Shown: positions 1 through 24,698 of the stretch, piece by piece
Layout: the number at the start of each line of letters is the position of its first letter
Position numbering within the stretch: the stretch's first letter is position 1
Origin: Tubiluchus corallicola
Lineage: Eukaryota > Priapulida > Priapulimorpha > Priapulimorphida > Tubiluchidae
Assembly (NCBI GenBank): GCA_030141605.1
Contig: JAQGDQ010000085.1
Span: 248,001-312,000 of the forward strand
Length of the DNA stretch: 64,000 nucleotides
Direction: 5' to 3'
The notes under the pieces: generated by a model
The model's database searches: none
Told to the model about the DNA's origin: nothing
The model's input: the letters and a program-made list of their open reading frames with translations, nothing else
Program-made: the position numbers and the translations under genes

Positions 1-840
1 CCCTACAGTTTTCAAAGGACATATGGGTGCATAAAAAGCAGCATGAATGAAAGAAATGAAAAAGCCCTCAGTTCAAAGAACCAATTTTGTAACATGTCTG
101 TAGCAATTTTGCTCTTATCAGATGGTAACTGATAAGTTACTCCATAGGTTACTGATAGGTTCCTCTTAATTAATCAAACTGGTAACTTGGAAAAACATGC
201 TGATATACCACAGTCATGAGTTATTTGAGGCGAAATAAAAACTGATAGAGTGGCAATAATTTTTGGGTGAAGTCACAAGCAGGTTCAAGATCTATTGTCT
301 TTTCCATCTTCCTGGTACTCAATTGGCATTTGCAATGTATTAAATGTATCCCACAGGAACAATGATATTATAATTCTAAGCAGATGACCTTTAGACCTTG
401 ACCTCATCTAATCGGCAACCTATTGTAACGTTCTGTGTGAATCTTTCCCTAGAGATCATCAATCGGTCGAGAGAACAGGACAAAGGCCGCCGACTCTCTG
501 ATACTCTGTGCTGTTAAAATTTGCTTTCGTACGCATCCTTGTTAGACAAGACCATTATGATCTTGGGGTGTATTAAAGTCTCAAGCAAATTAAATATGGG
601 TCCCAACCTAGAAAACAGTATACATGCAGCATTGGCATGACTATCACTTTACGATAATTCATTCTGAAGGACTTGTAAATAACATACAGCATAAGGCAAT
701 CTAGTACAGATTACCGAGTGTAACGTACATACTTTTGCTTTCCTACACATATGTACGTTCCGTACAAATTTTCATACTTAGACCACAATAGGATTCAAGT
801 ACGTAAAAAAACATGAATTATAAATTTCTATTATACATAC
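1..840. other. No recognisable gene; presumed KDM4 intron
   Basis: The KDM4 exon 841-1010 ends in a donor (aaaa|gtatgt on the minus strand) with no stop codon, so this stretch is expected to be intron of that gene. I found no further KDM4 exon (PHD, Tudor) and no other coding similarity in it. Confidence 0.5.
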
Positions 841-8551
<7,711 letters not shown>

Positions 8552-9360
8552 TGTTCCAGCCTTTTTCAGAAAGATATAAAAAAGAGTCTAATATGAGTGA
8601 AATTGTACAACAAAATGGGTTCCTATAATAAAACTTAATATAACCAGTTTTTTGTTTTATGAAATGATAAAAGTACTACTGCCGCAACATATTACACGAA
8701 AGTTTGTAAACGAAATAGCTAAGTAATTTCTTAAAATAACCAGCTTAATAGCAATAGGAACCTAAAACTCCTGAAATTAAGTGACTAGAATTGCAACACC
8801 ATCTTTTACAGATATACTATTAATGATAAAAGCACAAAATATCTTACATTTAATGATGACAACTGACAGATTTTCCTGTAAAATTATACGGTAGTTAAAT
8901 GAAGCCAACAGATAGCTGGTCCTAGTAAATGGTGGGTAAAAATGTGTGGACCGCGAGCACAGAGACTGCACAGCACAACTTGTATTTCTACCAATTATTT
9001 GCATAGACCAGTTACCCACAGGCTTCATTTTTCTACTGCACGACTCTACAGTAGAACTCCTGCTTGAATAATTTGGCCAAGTAAAACCTTATTCTTGTTC
9101 TAATTAATTGTAACATACTTATATTTTAGAAGCACCATGTTTTTCCAAAACTGATTCAATTTCATCTATTTTCAAGTTGAATGCTCAAAATCCTTTTTTA
9201 GCTGGCCTAAAGTATTCTATTTAAACCGTACTAAAATAGACACAGCAGCTAGCTCAGAGTCTGTGAAAATAAATTTACCTGTTATAACGTCATTATTGTT
9301 TTTTAAAGTGAGATCTTTGAAGGTGCTTGAAATGCTTCTAGGATATATATATATATATAT

Positions 9361-9437
9361 ACCTGTGAATCAAATATGTTCTATTCACATATACCTGTGA
9401 ATCAAATATGTTCTATTCATATATACCTGTGAATCCA
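9361..9437 (-). repeat. Three 32-nt tandem copies of an exon end plus its 5' splice site
   Basis: On the plus strand the motif acctgtgaatc recurs at 9361, 9393 and 9425, exactly 32 nt apart. The copies are nearly identical except the last, which is the true exon end (9427 onward). On the minus strand each copy reads gattcacag|gtat, so three equivalent donor sites sit in a row. A run of (AT)n follows at about 9343-9360. Use of the second or third donor would add 32 or 64 nt and shift the frame. Confidence 0.85.
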
Positions 9438-9547
9438 ATATTTGCTGAAGCTTTGTGTAGTGTTTTTCACATAAATAATCGCCGGTTTCTCTCAGTTCAC
9501 CAAGTACTCCTTTTTTCCTGCATTTATTACATGCACGAGATGGCATA
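9427..9547 (-). CDS. Exon with Cx2C...CxxH motif upstream of KDM4 (alternative 5' exon or separate gene)
   Basis: An exon-like segment on the minus strand. A strong acceptor (ttcttttgttctag) lies directly before T-ATG at 9546, and the donor CAG|gtatat is at 9427. From this Met it encodes 40 residues, starting MPSRACNKCRKKGVLGEL and ending QQILDSQ, with CNKC and LCEKH as a possible zinc-binding set. It ends in phase 0. The next acceptor-like site downstream (ctgaaaaag before 8560) opens directly into the KDM4 first exon in frame, adding only Ala-Gly-Thr before the KDM4 Met. It could be an N-terminal extension of KDM4, an alternative first exon, or the start of an unrelated zinc-ribbon protein; the C-C...C spacing is loosely like the N-terminus of thiouridylase CTU1. 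I do not recognise it firmly. Its donor is triplicated (see 9361-9437). Confidence 0.5.
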
Positions 9548-11299
9548 CTAGAACAAAAGAACGCTTGCAAATTTTACTTTTTCAATGGAAAAATACATTG
9601 AATGCACTACTCCAAAAAACAATGTTCAGAAGTCAATGTTCGTTTAATAAGCATCCTCCTAATAATTCAACCTATGATAGCATCACTAGCCAGAGCATGG
9701 CATGATTAGTTAGACTATTTTTTACTATCAGCTACAGAAATACGTCAAAAGACTTTATGCCATCCCAAGAAATGCTAATTAGTTGTAATGCGCTTGTGAG
9801 AAAATGACCCCACAGGTACCATTTTTACACAACTGTTGACAAGTTAGTATATGTTTGTTTTATTTAATTTCACAATTGTGTCAGACCTAACTTCAAATTT
9901 CAAAATAAGTCATTAAAATGATATTTAGCAAAGATCATGAAATATTTCCCAAACATGTTTTACATGACAAGTTTATATTTCTTATAAAGAATTCGAGTTA
10001 ATTCTTGGAATACGGAAATGAATAAACCTTAAAAGTCTTGATCTAACTAATATTATAATGATTAAAAACTCATTTTTACACTAAGATATATATGGAGAAA
10101 GTGATATACTTTAATTTAACCATGTTTTAAATACAGTCATAACGCCCATACAAATAAGCATCATGTACACTGCACAAATCAGGTTGTCATGTTATGAACT
10201 GTGTAGATACTTCATTTAAATTTGTAAGCCTTTTAAAATGACAGATCCTAGAACAACTCATTATGGCTGACATTGATGAAGCCATTTAACTCACATTTAA
10301 CTCATCATTTAAATGTCATTGGCCAACAATATCTCAACTTTTCATGAACTCGTCAGTAAAATAAGTTGCTACAAACAGTTGCCAAGAATAGGTCTCTTTT
10401 GTAGATTTACTTCAGGCCAGCAAAGTAATTGCAATCATTTTCCGCTAAATCAACAACACTACGCCTACTTCAGTATAGCAACAGCAGTATTGCACTTTTT
10501 TGCAGTCGCGATAATCAAAGCTTACGGCTCATAACAACGCTCACTGGCACCGTATTCAAATATCAGATGTCGTTATTGCAAAATAAAAAAACAATGATAC
10601 AAAAAAAACAACAACTCCCAGCCGAATGCTACAAGCGCTGGCGTAGGCCTAGAGCAATTCTTAGCTGCAGCAACAGAAATCGCCCAAAGCAAAAACATCC
10701 TGTTGGACGTCAATTACACGCAACAAGGAGCTAAATACCAAATGAACAAAAATGCCACAAAATAGTTAACATAAATCTGAAAAAGGCGACACATGCTTGT
10801 CTTGCAAAAATGTGGTATATGTCAAAAATTACCTTTTGTCAACAAAACACTTTCTTAAATGCACGGCATTACGTGACCAAAGTATACTGACGGACTACTT
10901 TTCTCCTTCTGTACACGAATATCAATACACTTCGGGCGAATCGGCGATCAAGTTACGTCAAAGCTTGAGAATTTCTACCAGATATGATGTCCAGAAACAA
11001 GGAGTTTAGATCACCACAGAGATTAGGATCACAATAGTACTACAGTTTAAACCTAAAACGAAAACTGGTGCAGTAACTTGTAGACACTTTTATATTTGCA
11101 GGCATTTGTAGTTACCCAAAACCGACGTTGTATTATATAAACACTATTTTTATTCTTTAGTTTATATTTCCCACTAACAGAGGGCACAGGAGACAAAATC
11201 AGCTTTTGATGTATTTCTGCTGCAACATAAATTATAGTTCGCGTTCACATTATTTTTATGATTTAATATAAAAAATTAATCAATAATAATAGTTTAGTG
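9548..11299. promoter_or_regulatory. Spacer between head-to-head KDM4-side exon and SFT2D; probable promoters
   Basis: No conserved coding sequence was recognised. Open frames near 10313-10734 and 10797-11009 have no family resemblance and no matching splice structure. The interval lies between the divergent starts of the minus-strand KDM4-side exon and the plus-strand SFT2D gene, so it should contain both promoters and possibly non-coding 5' exons. No specific promoter motif could be assigned. Confidence 0.4.
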
Positions 11300-17845
<6,546 letters not shown>

Positions 17846-17969
17846 TCTGTTGAAACAAGATTTAAGCATGTAAAGATATGGAAAAGGTGTACAGCTGAGC
17901 TGTAAATTTGTGGGAGTTATGAGCATAGTTATTATTTTTCTATAAACCTGAGAAATATGTTAACAAACA

Positions 17970-18095
17970 TACAGTAAGTCCTCGTTTAGCGACGCATCAA
18001 AATGAGTCATTAAGTGAATAAAAGGTGCCAAAAGATCAGCGTCGTTAAAACAAATCTTTGTTAAATGAGGTGTTGTTAAGTGAGGACTTACAGTA
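17970..18095. mobile_element. Tigger-like MITE, about 125 bp
   Basis: The left end tacagtaagtcctcgtttag and the right end ttaagtgaggacttacagta are inverted repeats with TA at the outer edge. The CAGTAAGTCCTCG terminus resembles pogo/Tigger elements. It lies just after the SFT2D stop and contains an AATAAA at 18017-18022 that could serve as a poly(A) signal. Confidence 0.75.
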
Positions 18096-20587
18096 CCATA
18101 TTTGTTTTTTTTTTTTGTGAAGAGTATGACTCAGTACTTGTGCAGATATGTATATAAGAGCTCTATGAAACATCTGTTAAATGCTAGTTTTTAGAAACGT
18201 GCAACACTGTCAACAGATTCCAGAGAACAGCTCTGTTTGAAATAGCAATTATTCATTACTCATGTTATATTCATCTAACTGCATTACTAAGCCAACTTGA
18301 TGGTCTGTTAATAGATCATCATATGGACGCAAAAACATAGTGAATTTGTAACTGGTTATCACAATTTTAAATTATACTTATATAATTATTCACATGTATT
18401 ATTTTTGATAAAATTTAATAATGAATTCTCTCATTTGCTAATGAAACAGTAATTGATATGATTAGTATGGTATTTAATTTCATATGCTATGGATATTGGT
18501 GTAACTTGGTTACACTTGTATAATTTTGTAAAATTTTCGGTGGTTGCTGAAAGCTGTTTTGCACTTAGCCTGATCAATCTTTTTTTGTAAGTGACCTATA
18601 TTTGTATTCTGCAGAAAAACCATTTTGTCTTTGGTGGTGATTATTGTTGACTTTGTTAATTTGTTATTACAGCCATGGTGATTAATTAATAAATTTAATA
18701 ATTTATTTTTGGTTATCAAATTTGATGGTTTTATTATTTTTGTAATTGCATGTTAGTTCTTGTTATTGGTGCTTTGTCTAGATGCTGCTGCTATGGTTTG
18801 AGAAGTAAAAATGTTAGCATTACAAATGCTAGTACTGTAATTGCAAACCAAGAACAAGCTTGGGTGGTAGGAAATCCATCGTTAAAAGTGTGGAATTCTT
18901 TAACCGAATGAATATCCTTAGATGTACGAGAAAAAGCCTTTTGAAACTTGTATATATTAGTCATCTCCAAGTCTAGGGTTGTCGACTTTGGTTAGTTATA
19001 ATTCTTTCGCGACACATTTACCATCCAATGTACGTTTGATCGGTACTAATATTGCATAATTACTTTTCAATTACTTTTTTTAACTTTATACTTTATACAT
19101 TCACTTTATGCAATATTAGCATTTTTCTGTTTTAAGAACTTTAATGAAACAGACTGGCGAAGCAAGTATTAAAAAATGCCAGTATAAAGATTGCTAGTAT
19201 AAGGAACTGACATTAGTAACTGCATAAATACCTAATTAGCAGTTGTGACTTAGAAGTGAATTAGAGATAATGAATCTGTTTGTAAAAATTAGCCAAAAAA
19301 GTGAAAAATGTTTAAGCAGAATTTAAGGTAAGACAAAGAAATATAAGCCTTAGCCAAGATTATTAAAAGAATGGGGGAAAACAAATGACATGTATTGGAG
19401 TGACAATATTTGCTCATTACCCAGGATTTAGTCACTGTTGTGGAGCCGAACAAAACTGAATCATGTCCACGTATACTGATCACCAAAAATGCAGGAATCA
19501 CTTAGCGGACTACGAAACCGAAGATTTCCTACATAGTTTATAATTTTCAGACTACTGCCCTGGCTAAGGCTGGTTTATCCAGGTGCCTTTCATGAGTAAG
19601 AAAGATAAGTCATTTTACCAAGAAAGGGCAAGACGTCGATTAAATGTAAACGGTTGCATTCTTGTATTTGATAGCCTATGCACATTCCAAAATTTTCTCG
19701 GATTTTTTGCATCAACAGAAAAATATGAGGCTCAGTTAAAATGACAACAGTCAGAAGTGAACCAACGACCTTGGTAGCAGGTTGGTTAAGCAAGTTGTAT
19801 GATTGGTGTTCGATTTGTTACGATGGGTAAGTATAGCTATTTGGAAAACCAGTTAAAGCATACGAGCGCGTTAACTGCTTATTGTTAAACAAGAAAAAGA
19901 GCTGATGTTCTAGCACACACAGTCACTGGCCTCTGTTCACTAAAATTATTTCTGATTATAATCTAAACTTTACTCCTATGTAAACAAATTAACGACACTG
20001 TAGCTGTGATCATACCAAACTGACCAAGGTAATCGTTTAGACTCTAGATGTACAGTGTCATGTTTATATAAGAAAACTGTACCCTATCCAATGTAAATGT
20101 AAATTTATTTGCACACTGCATAACAAAAATACAATGTGCTGGAATACCAGCGCATAAAGCATGACAAAGACTATTTCGCTTCTTTACAATTATAACAGAT
20201 AGAGCCACTGAGTAGACATACAAAGCACACTTACATCTATAAAAAATGGTTCACTATTAATCCCAACTTCATAAACTAATGTTCAGGACCCAAAGTCTTA
20301 GCCAGGAGTTAACTTGATCTGGAGAATAATTCAAAGCCATGGAAGTCACAGATGACTAAACTGTCGATGAAATATGCATTAAGACAATAAAATAAGTGAT
20401 ACCGTGAAGCAACAAGTCAGCTGGCTAAGCTTGTTGAATATTATACTTAATTTCGATTTGACGATTTCAAAAAAAATTGAACAGGAAATTATATTACTAC
20501 ATTAGATGTCACAAATTGTCTGAAGTCATAGTCACTGATGTAAAAATGTGGTATATTTTCTTATGAGTGACACACAATACTATCGGG

Positions 20588-20725
20588 CAGCGTTCATGAC
20601 TGAGTGAATAGACATGCTCTTTATGTCAGTGGTGTATGGCCGCCGTGGATTCCGTATTCATTCTGGACAGCATCATCCATAAACCTTGGCTAGTCATCTC
20701 AAAGAGGTTGGATGTAATTATTCCC
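20588..20725 (+). repeat. tRNA-like SINE head
   Basis: Starts atgactgagtgaatagacat, close to tRNA A-box style, and continues to cataaaccttggctag and gaggttggatgtaatta. The same order is found at 27783-28055. A matching tail piece lies at 21255-21362, so this may be one copy split by later insertion. Confidence 0.5.
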
Positions 20726-21157
20726 CCCCCCCCACCATACAGCAGTAACCTAACAGAATAGGTGAAAACAATTCAATAGATTTATTTCGCAATAAACATA
20801 TGCATTACAAGTGCATCGATAATCAGTTCATGTTAATACAAAATTATAATACAATTCATGAATTCTGCGCTAGAGACCTAAGAAGCTAGCTTAAGCTAGG
20901 CCACTAGAATTAGTTACAAGAAAAATTACAATATATTACTAATGGTTAGTGTCTGTTAGACCAACAAGACCATGAGAAAGAATATTTAATTTTAAATAGA
21001 CAGCACTTATCTTTATATTTAGTACTTCTGCTATCTGAGCTTGAACGCCACAAATAGATAGGAATAGGACTCGTAATGGTTTTTCAACAGGAATGGTGTC
21101 ACGACTCATTTCTGCAAGAACTTTATTAATTTTATAATTTTTGACAATAAGGGCTGG

Positions 21158-21243
21158 AATTAAATATATATATATATATATGGCTATATATGGGAATATA
21201 TAGGAATATATGGGAATATATATATATATAGCCATATATTCAA
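21158..21243. repeat. AT-rich palindrome splitting a SINE-like copy
   Basis: aatatatatatatatggcta and tatatatagccatatatt are inverted around repeated gggaatatata units. It lies between the SINE-like head (20588-20725) and tail (21255-21362). Confidence 0.7.
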
Positions 21244-21254
21244 ACATAGCTTAG

Positions 21255-21362
21255 ACACCTATAGTTGCTGGCTCAGTGGCTCATTTTGTCCTTGATAATG
21301 TACTAAGCTCCAGTCATGCCACAAGCTTCTAATTCCAGCTTGCAATGTAATTAACTGTATAA
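21255..21362 (+). repeat. SINE-like tail
   Basis: Contains gctggctcagtggctcat, ctccagtcatgccac and attccagcttgcaatgt. These correspond in order to ctggttcagtgactcat, ctccagtcatgccac and attccagtttgcagtgt in the copy at 27783-28055. Confidence 0.6.
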
Positions 21363-21636
21363 CAAAATCAGTTGAAAATGTTAAATAAAAAATAAAATGC
21401 AGGCGATATAGATCATGTTCAAGTTCAGAGGTCACCCAGAATATACACTGGAGAGTAAAACTGTCAGTCCCCGTTGCAGTGCCACTGACTAATTAATTAT
21501 TATTATTATTATTAATGCCTTATAAAAAGAAGATAAGTACATGATATCACAAATTATCTGAATGTGAAAGTAATGTAGGTAACATTACTCCATTTAATTG
21601 TTAATTAATAATAGGTTTATGTTTTTTAGGTTTCTA

Positions 21637-23661
21637 ATGATGCGATACTACTTCCCGCTGAGGCTGATAATTCCACACAAGATTTCATTTGTTGCCAAAG
21701 AATCTGTCAGCAATCTTTTTGAGCTGGTCGAACATGACACAACCGAAATTAACGTCCTCAATGACATGCTGGGAAAATGCTCTCTGTCCGATGACCTACT
21801 TTCAGTGAAAAATTCTCGTGGGTATAACATTTTACAAGAAGCCGTTATGAAAAACAATTTAAAACTTGTAAAACTGCTTTTGAATTATAAGTGTGATGTA
21901 AACGTGGGTGCGTGCAGCCTACCATTGCATGTAGCTTGTAAAGAAGGACACACTGAGATAGTGGAACTTTTGCTCGCACACGGAGCAAGGGTGGACCTAG
22001 AGTCTGGCATGTGTTATCCAAAATCGCATGCCACTCAAATATCAGTAATGGACTATTTCGGTAGAGTGACACATCAGTATGCTTGTGATAATAACATTTT
22101 CTCACCTGTTTATCACGCTATAGAACACGATCGCCCGGAAATTGTGGAAATGCTTCTGGCACAAGAGCAAGATCATTGGGTGAAGTGGCAAGAGCAGAAA
22201 CCATTGTTACACACAGCAGCACGGATGGGATCATTTAGGTGTCTACAATTCCTTTTGCGAAGGCACCTTTCAGATCTAAATTTGTTATTAGACGACTGCA
22301 CGCCACTTCACTATTCAGTGGAGCACGGACCCAAGTTTGTGGAACTTCTGGTCAGAAATAGAGCAGACGTCAACTGTATGACAAGTCAAAATCAGACGCC
22401 TTTGCATATGGTTTTCACAGAATCCAACTGTTTCTCATATATGCAGGATAGTGTTCAGCTTTTATTGGCCTACGGTGCGAGTGAAAATATAAATTTGATG
22501 GATACAGACGGAAATACACCTTTGCATCTGCTACTCAAAAATTTATTCACTTTCTATTCTGAAAATCTGCCCAGGTATCTAAACATGTCGTATGAATCAG
22601 CGGAATTGTTGATAACATGTCTAGTCAAATGTATAGAAACGTTAATTCGTTTTGGTGCGAATCCTAACATTCAAGACAATGACGGGTATACAGCACTGCA
22701 TTTAGCAGTAGCAGAAGTCACTCAAGGTATTATTGGAAATGCTACAAATCTGTGGTGCACGTTTGAAAATTTAGCGAAAATAATCGAAGTTATTTTAGAT
22801 TACCCATACATGAACCCAAACGTTCTAGATAGAGAGGGTATGACACCTTTGCTCATACTTTCTAAGAGCTTGATGTCACTTGAGGTTAAACCTGTATTAG
22901 AGGAAAGAAATTGGTTTAAGACATGTGTGGATATTTTATGCAGAGAAGGAACGGATACAAACATTGCTCAAAAAGGTCACTTTACAACCCTGAATATCCT
23001 TATTTTTGTGGCAAGTGATTTCATGCGCTATTCGCAAAACAGTCCGCGAGAGAAGCGAGATGGCTTTGGATTCATCGACGAAGTACTCAACATTCTTCTC
23101 GCCCATGGTCAAGATCCAAACCTTCGATTCTCAAAACGCACGCAACATTCACTGTTATCGCTCATGGACATGGTAACTAGTGCTTCAAGTCCTAGTGACC
23201 TGGATTTCGCATATCAACTGACGGTAACCTTACTCCTTTGGGGGGCTGATCCAAACATTGACATCTCGACTACGGAGCCAATGATTTGTCATTCCCAAAG
23301 CTCCGTGTTCTTGAAGAAGTCTAGCGGACAAGTGATGTATTATTACGTTCAGATTTTGGCCAGAAATGACCATCTTCTTGAGGGTGACCAATACTTGAAA
23401 CTGCTGTACCTGTATTACTATGTAATGGACCACAAACAACTATGGCATGCCCTGAAGATCCTAAACACACAAACAACATTAATTCCAACGCATGACAGCC
23501 TAACTGCCATATTAAGTGATCTTTCCTCTAAGCCCCGTACACTTAAACAAAATGTAAGAGTAGCTCTATACAAAGCGATTAACTATAAACTCAAGCCTTG
23601 CATTGATCAGCTGCCATTGCCTTTGCTGGTCAAGGAATATCTCATGAATTTCCAACCCTAA
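21637..23661 (+). CDS. Ankyrin-repeat and SOCS-box (ASB-type) protein, single exon
   Basis: One uninterrupted frame, open from 21598. An acceptor-like ttttttag (21622-21629) directly before ATGATG at 21637 suggests that the second pair of Mets is the start, giving about 674 aa, with a 5'UTR intron. About ten ankyrin-type repeats run through most of the length; clear ones read PLHVACKEGHTEIVELLLAHG, TPLHLLLKN and NIQDNDGYTALHLA. The C-terminus (about the last 42 residues) is a SOCS box: LKQNVRVALYKAI...CIDQLPLP...VKEYLMNF, with the typical IDQLPLP and YL elements. ASB proteins are substrate receptors of Elongin B/C-Cullin5 E3 ubiquitin ligases; the target is unknown here. I cannot assign an ASB number. 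AATAAA lies at 23792. It is the only gene here without coding introns. Confidence 0.92.
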   Translation: MMRYYFPLRLIIPHKISFVAKESVSNLFELVEHDTTEINVLNDMLGKCSLSDDLLSVKNSRGYNILQEAVMKNNLKLVKLLLNYKCDVNVGACSLPLHVACKEGHTEIVELLLAHGARVDLESGMCYPKSHATQISVMDYFGRVTHQYACDNNIFSPVYHAIEHDRPEIVEMLLAQEQDHWVKWQEQKPLLHTAARMGSFRCLQFLLRRHLSDLNLLLDDCTPLHYSVEHGPKFVELLVRNRADVNCMTSQNQTPLHMVFTESNCFSYMQDSVQLLLAYGASENINLMDTDGNTPLHLLLKNLFTFYSENLPRYLNMSYESAELLITCLVKCIETLIRFGANPNIQDNDGYTALHLAVAEVTQGIIGNATNLWCTFENLAKIIEVILDYPYMNPNVLDREGMTPLLILSKSLMSLEVKPVLEERNWFKTCVDILCREGTDTNIAQKGHFTTLNILIFVASDFMRYSQNSPREKRDGFGFIDEVLNILLAHGQDPNLRFSKRTQHSLLSLMDMVTSASSPSDLDFAYQLTVTLLLWGADPNIDISTTEPMICHSQSSVFLKKSSGQVMYYYVQILARNDHLLEGDQYLKLLYLYYYVMDHKQLWHALKILNTQTTLIPTHDSLTAILSDLSSKPRTLKQNVRVALYKAINYKLKPCIDQLPLPLLVKEYLMNFQP

Positions 23662-24698
23662 CCTGCATGATTTTTGCACTTTTTAGCACTTTTTAGCACA
23701 TGTGCTACGCGTAAGTGCATTCTTAATCAAAATTTTATTAACTTTAACTTTTTTGGGAAGAGCTTGCTAAATGTGTTACAAGTGAAAGGCGAATAAATAT
23801 GTTGGAAGGTGCTATTTGTGCAAATAATCTGTGTGCTGCCGCAACTTGCCAATTGCACTGCCAGATTTTTACAGGTGCCATATAGCAACAATTATGCTGA
23901 TTATCTGTCGCATTCCAATTAAATCAGTATTTAGAATTTTTTAGCGTTTTTTTGAAAAGAATACATTTTATTCATTTTCTATTCCAATACATTGTACAGT
24001 TTGAAAATTTTTTGATGAGATGAGTGTACAAGCAGGAAATTTGTACCATATGTGTTATTTAGCAAAACTAGTCAGCAATCTAGTTCGGCATTCATATCAC
24101 GAAAACAACTTCGAAAGTTAAGAATCTCGAATTCAATTGCATTTTACTAGAACTCTTATATGGAACATAATGTGTGACTCGCTATCAATGTGTCTTAATG
24201 CAAACTGTTTTTCACACTCTTTAGCAAACGAACAAATTCTAAATGTCAAACTAAAATTCAAGTAAATGTTTTTGCTGTTGTCGTAACTTGAATCTAACCG
24301 AATTATTAAATTTGTAGAAGACAAAGTGTGGAGGCACTACTCCAGTCTCTGCCGCACTAGGCCCATCGATATACGCCCAGCAACTTAATTTGGCAGATAC
24401 TATATTAGCAGTGGTTTATCAATAGCAGCCAGTCATCAAATATATCTATTTTGCTTAGGGAACAGACTAAAACTATGTATACAGCATATCATTTCTTATC
24501 ATTCCATTTTGTAGCTATTTGGTATTATAATTTATGTTCATGATGTTCGTTGTTGTTATTAAACGCAGATAAAAACAAATGTGTTGTTGTCATATAAAAA
24601 TTATTATTATGTTGTACAAATTGCTTTAATACAGCTAATGCCACATAGTAATATAATGCGAATGATACTAGTAAAATATTCCTTATTTCTATAAAATG
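23662..24698. other. Tail-to-tail spacer, ASB gene and RARS2
   Basis: 3'UTRs of two convergent genes. AATAAA at 23792-23797 is a good poly(A) signal for the plus-strand gene. No further coding sequence was seen. Confidence 0.6.

Larger units (their letters stand above)
17846..21636. other. Spacer between SFT2D and the ankyrin/SOCS gene
   Basis: It probably holds the SFT2D 3'UTR, the MITE at 17970-18095, SINE-like fragments at 20588-20725 and 21255-21362, an AT palindrome at 21158-21243 and the promoter of the downstream gene. No conserved coding exon was recognised. Short open frames (for example around 19289-19793) show no family similarity. Confidence 0.5.

Noticed and set aside
10313-11009. 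Several open frames of 70-101 codons upstream of SFT2D.
   Set aside because: No family motifs, no splice consistency and stop-poor by chance; treated as non-coding.
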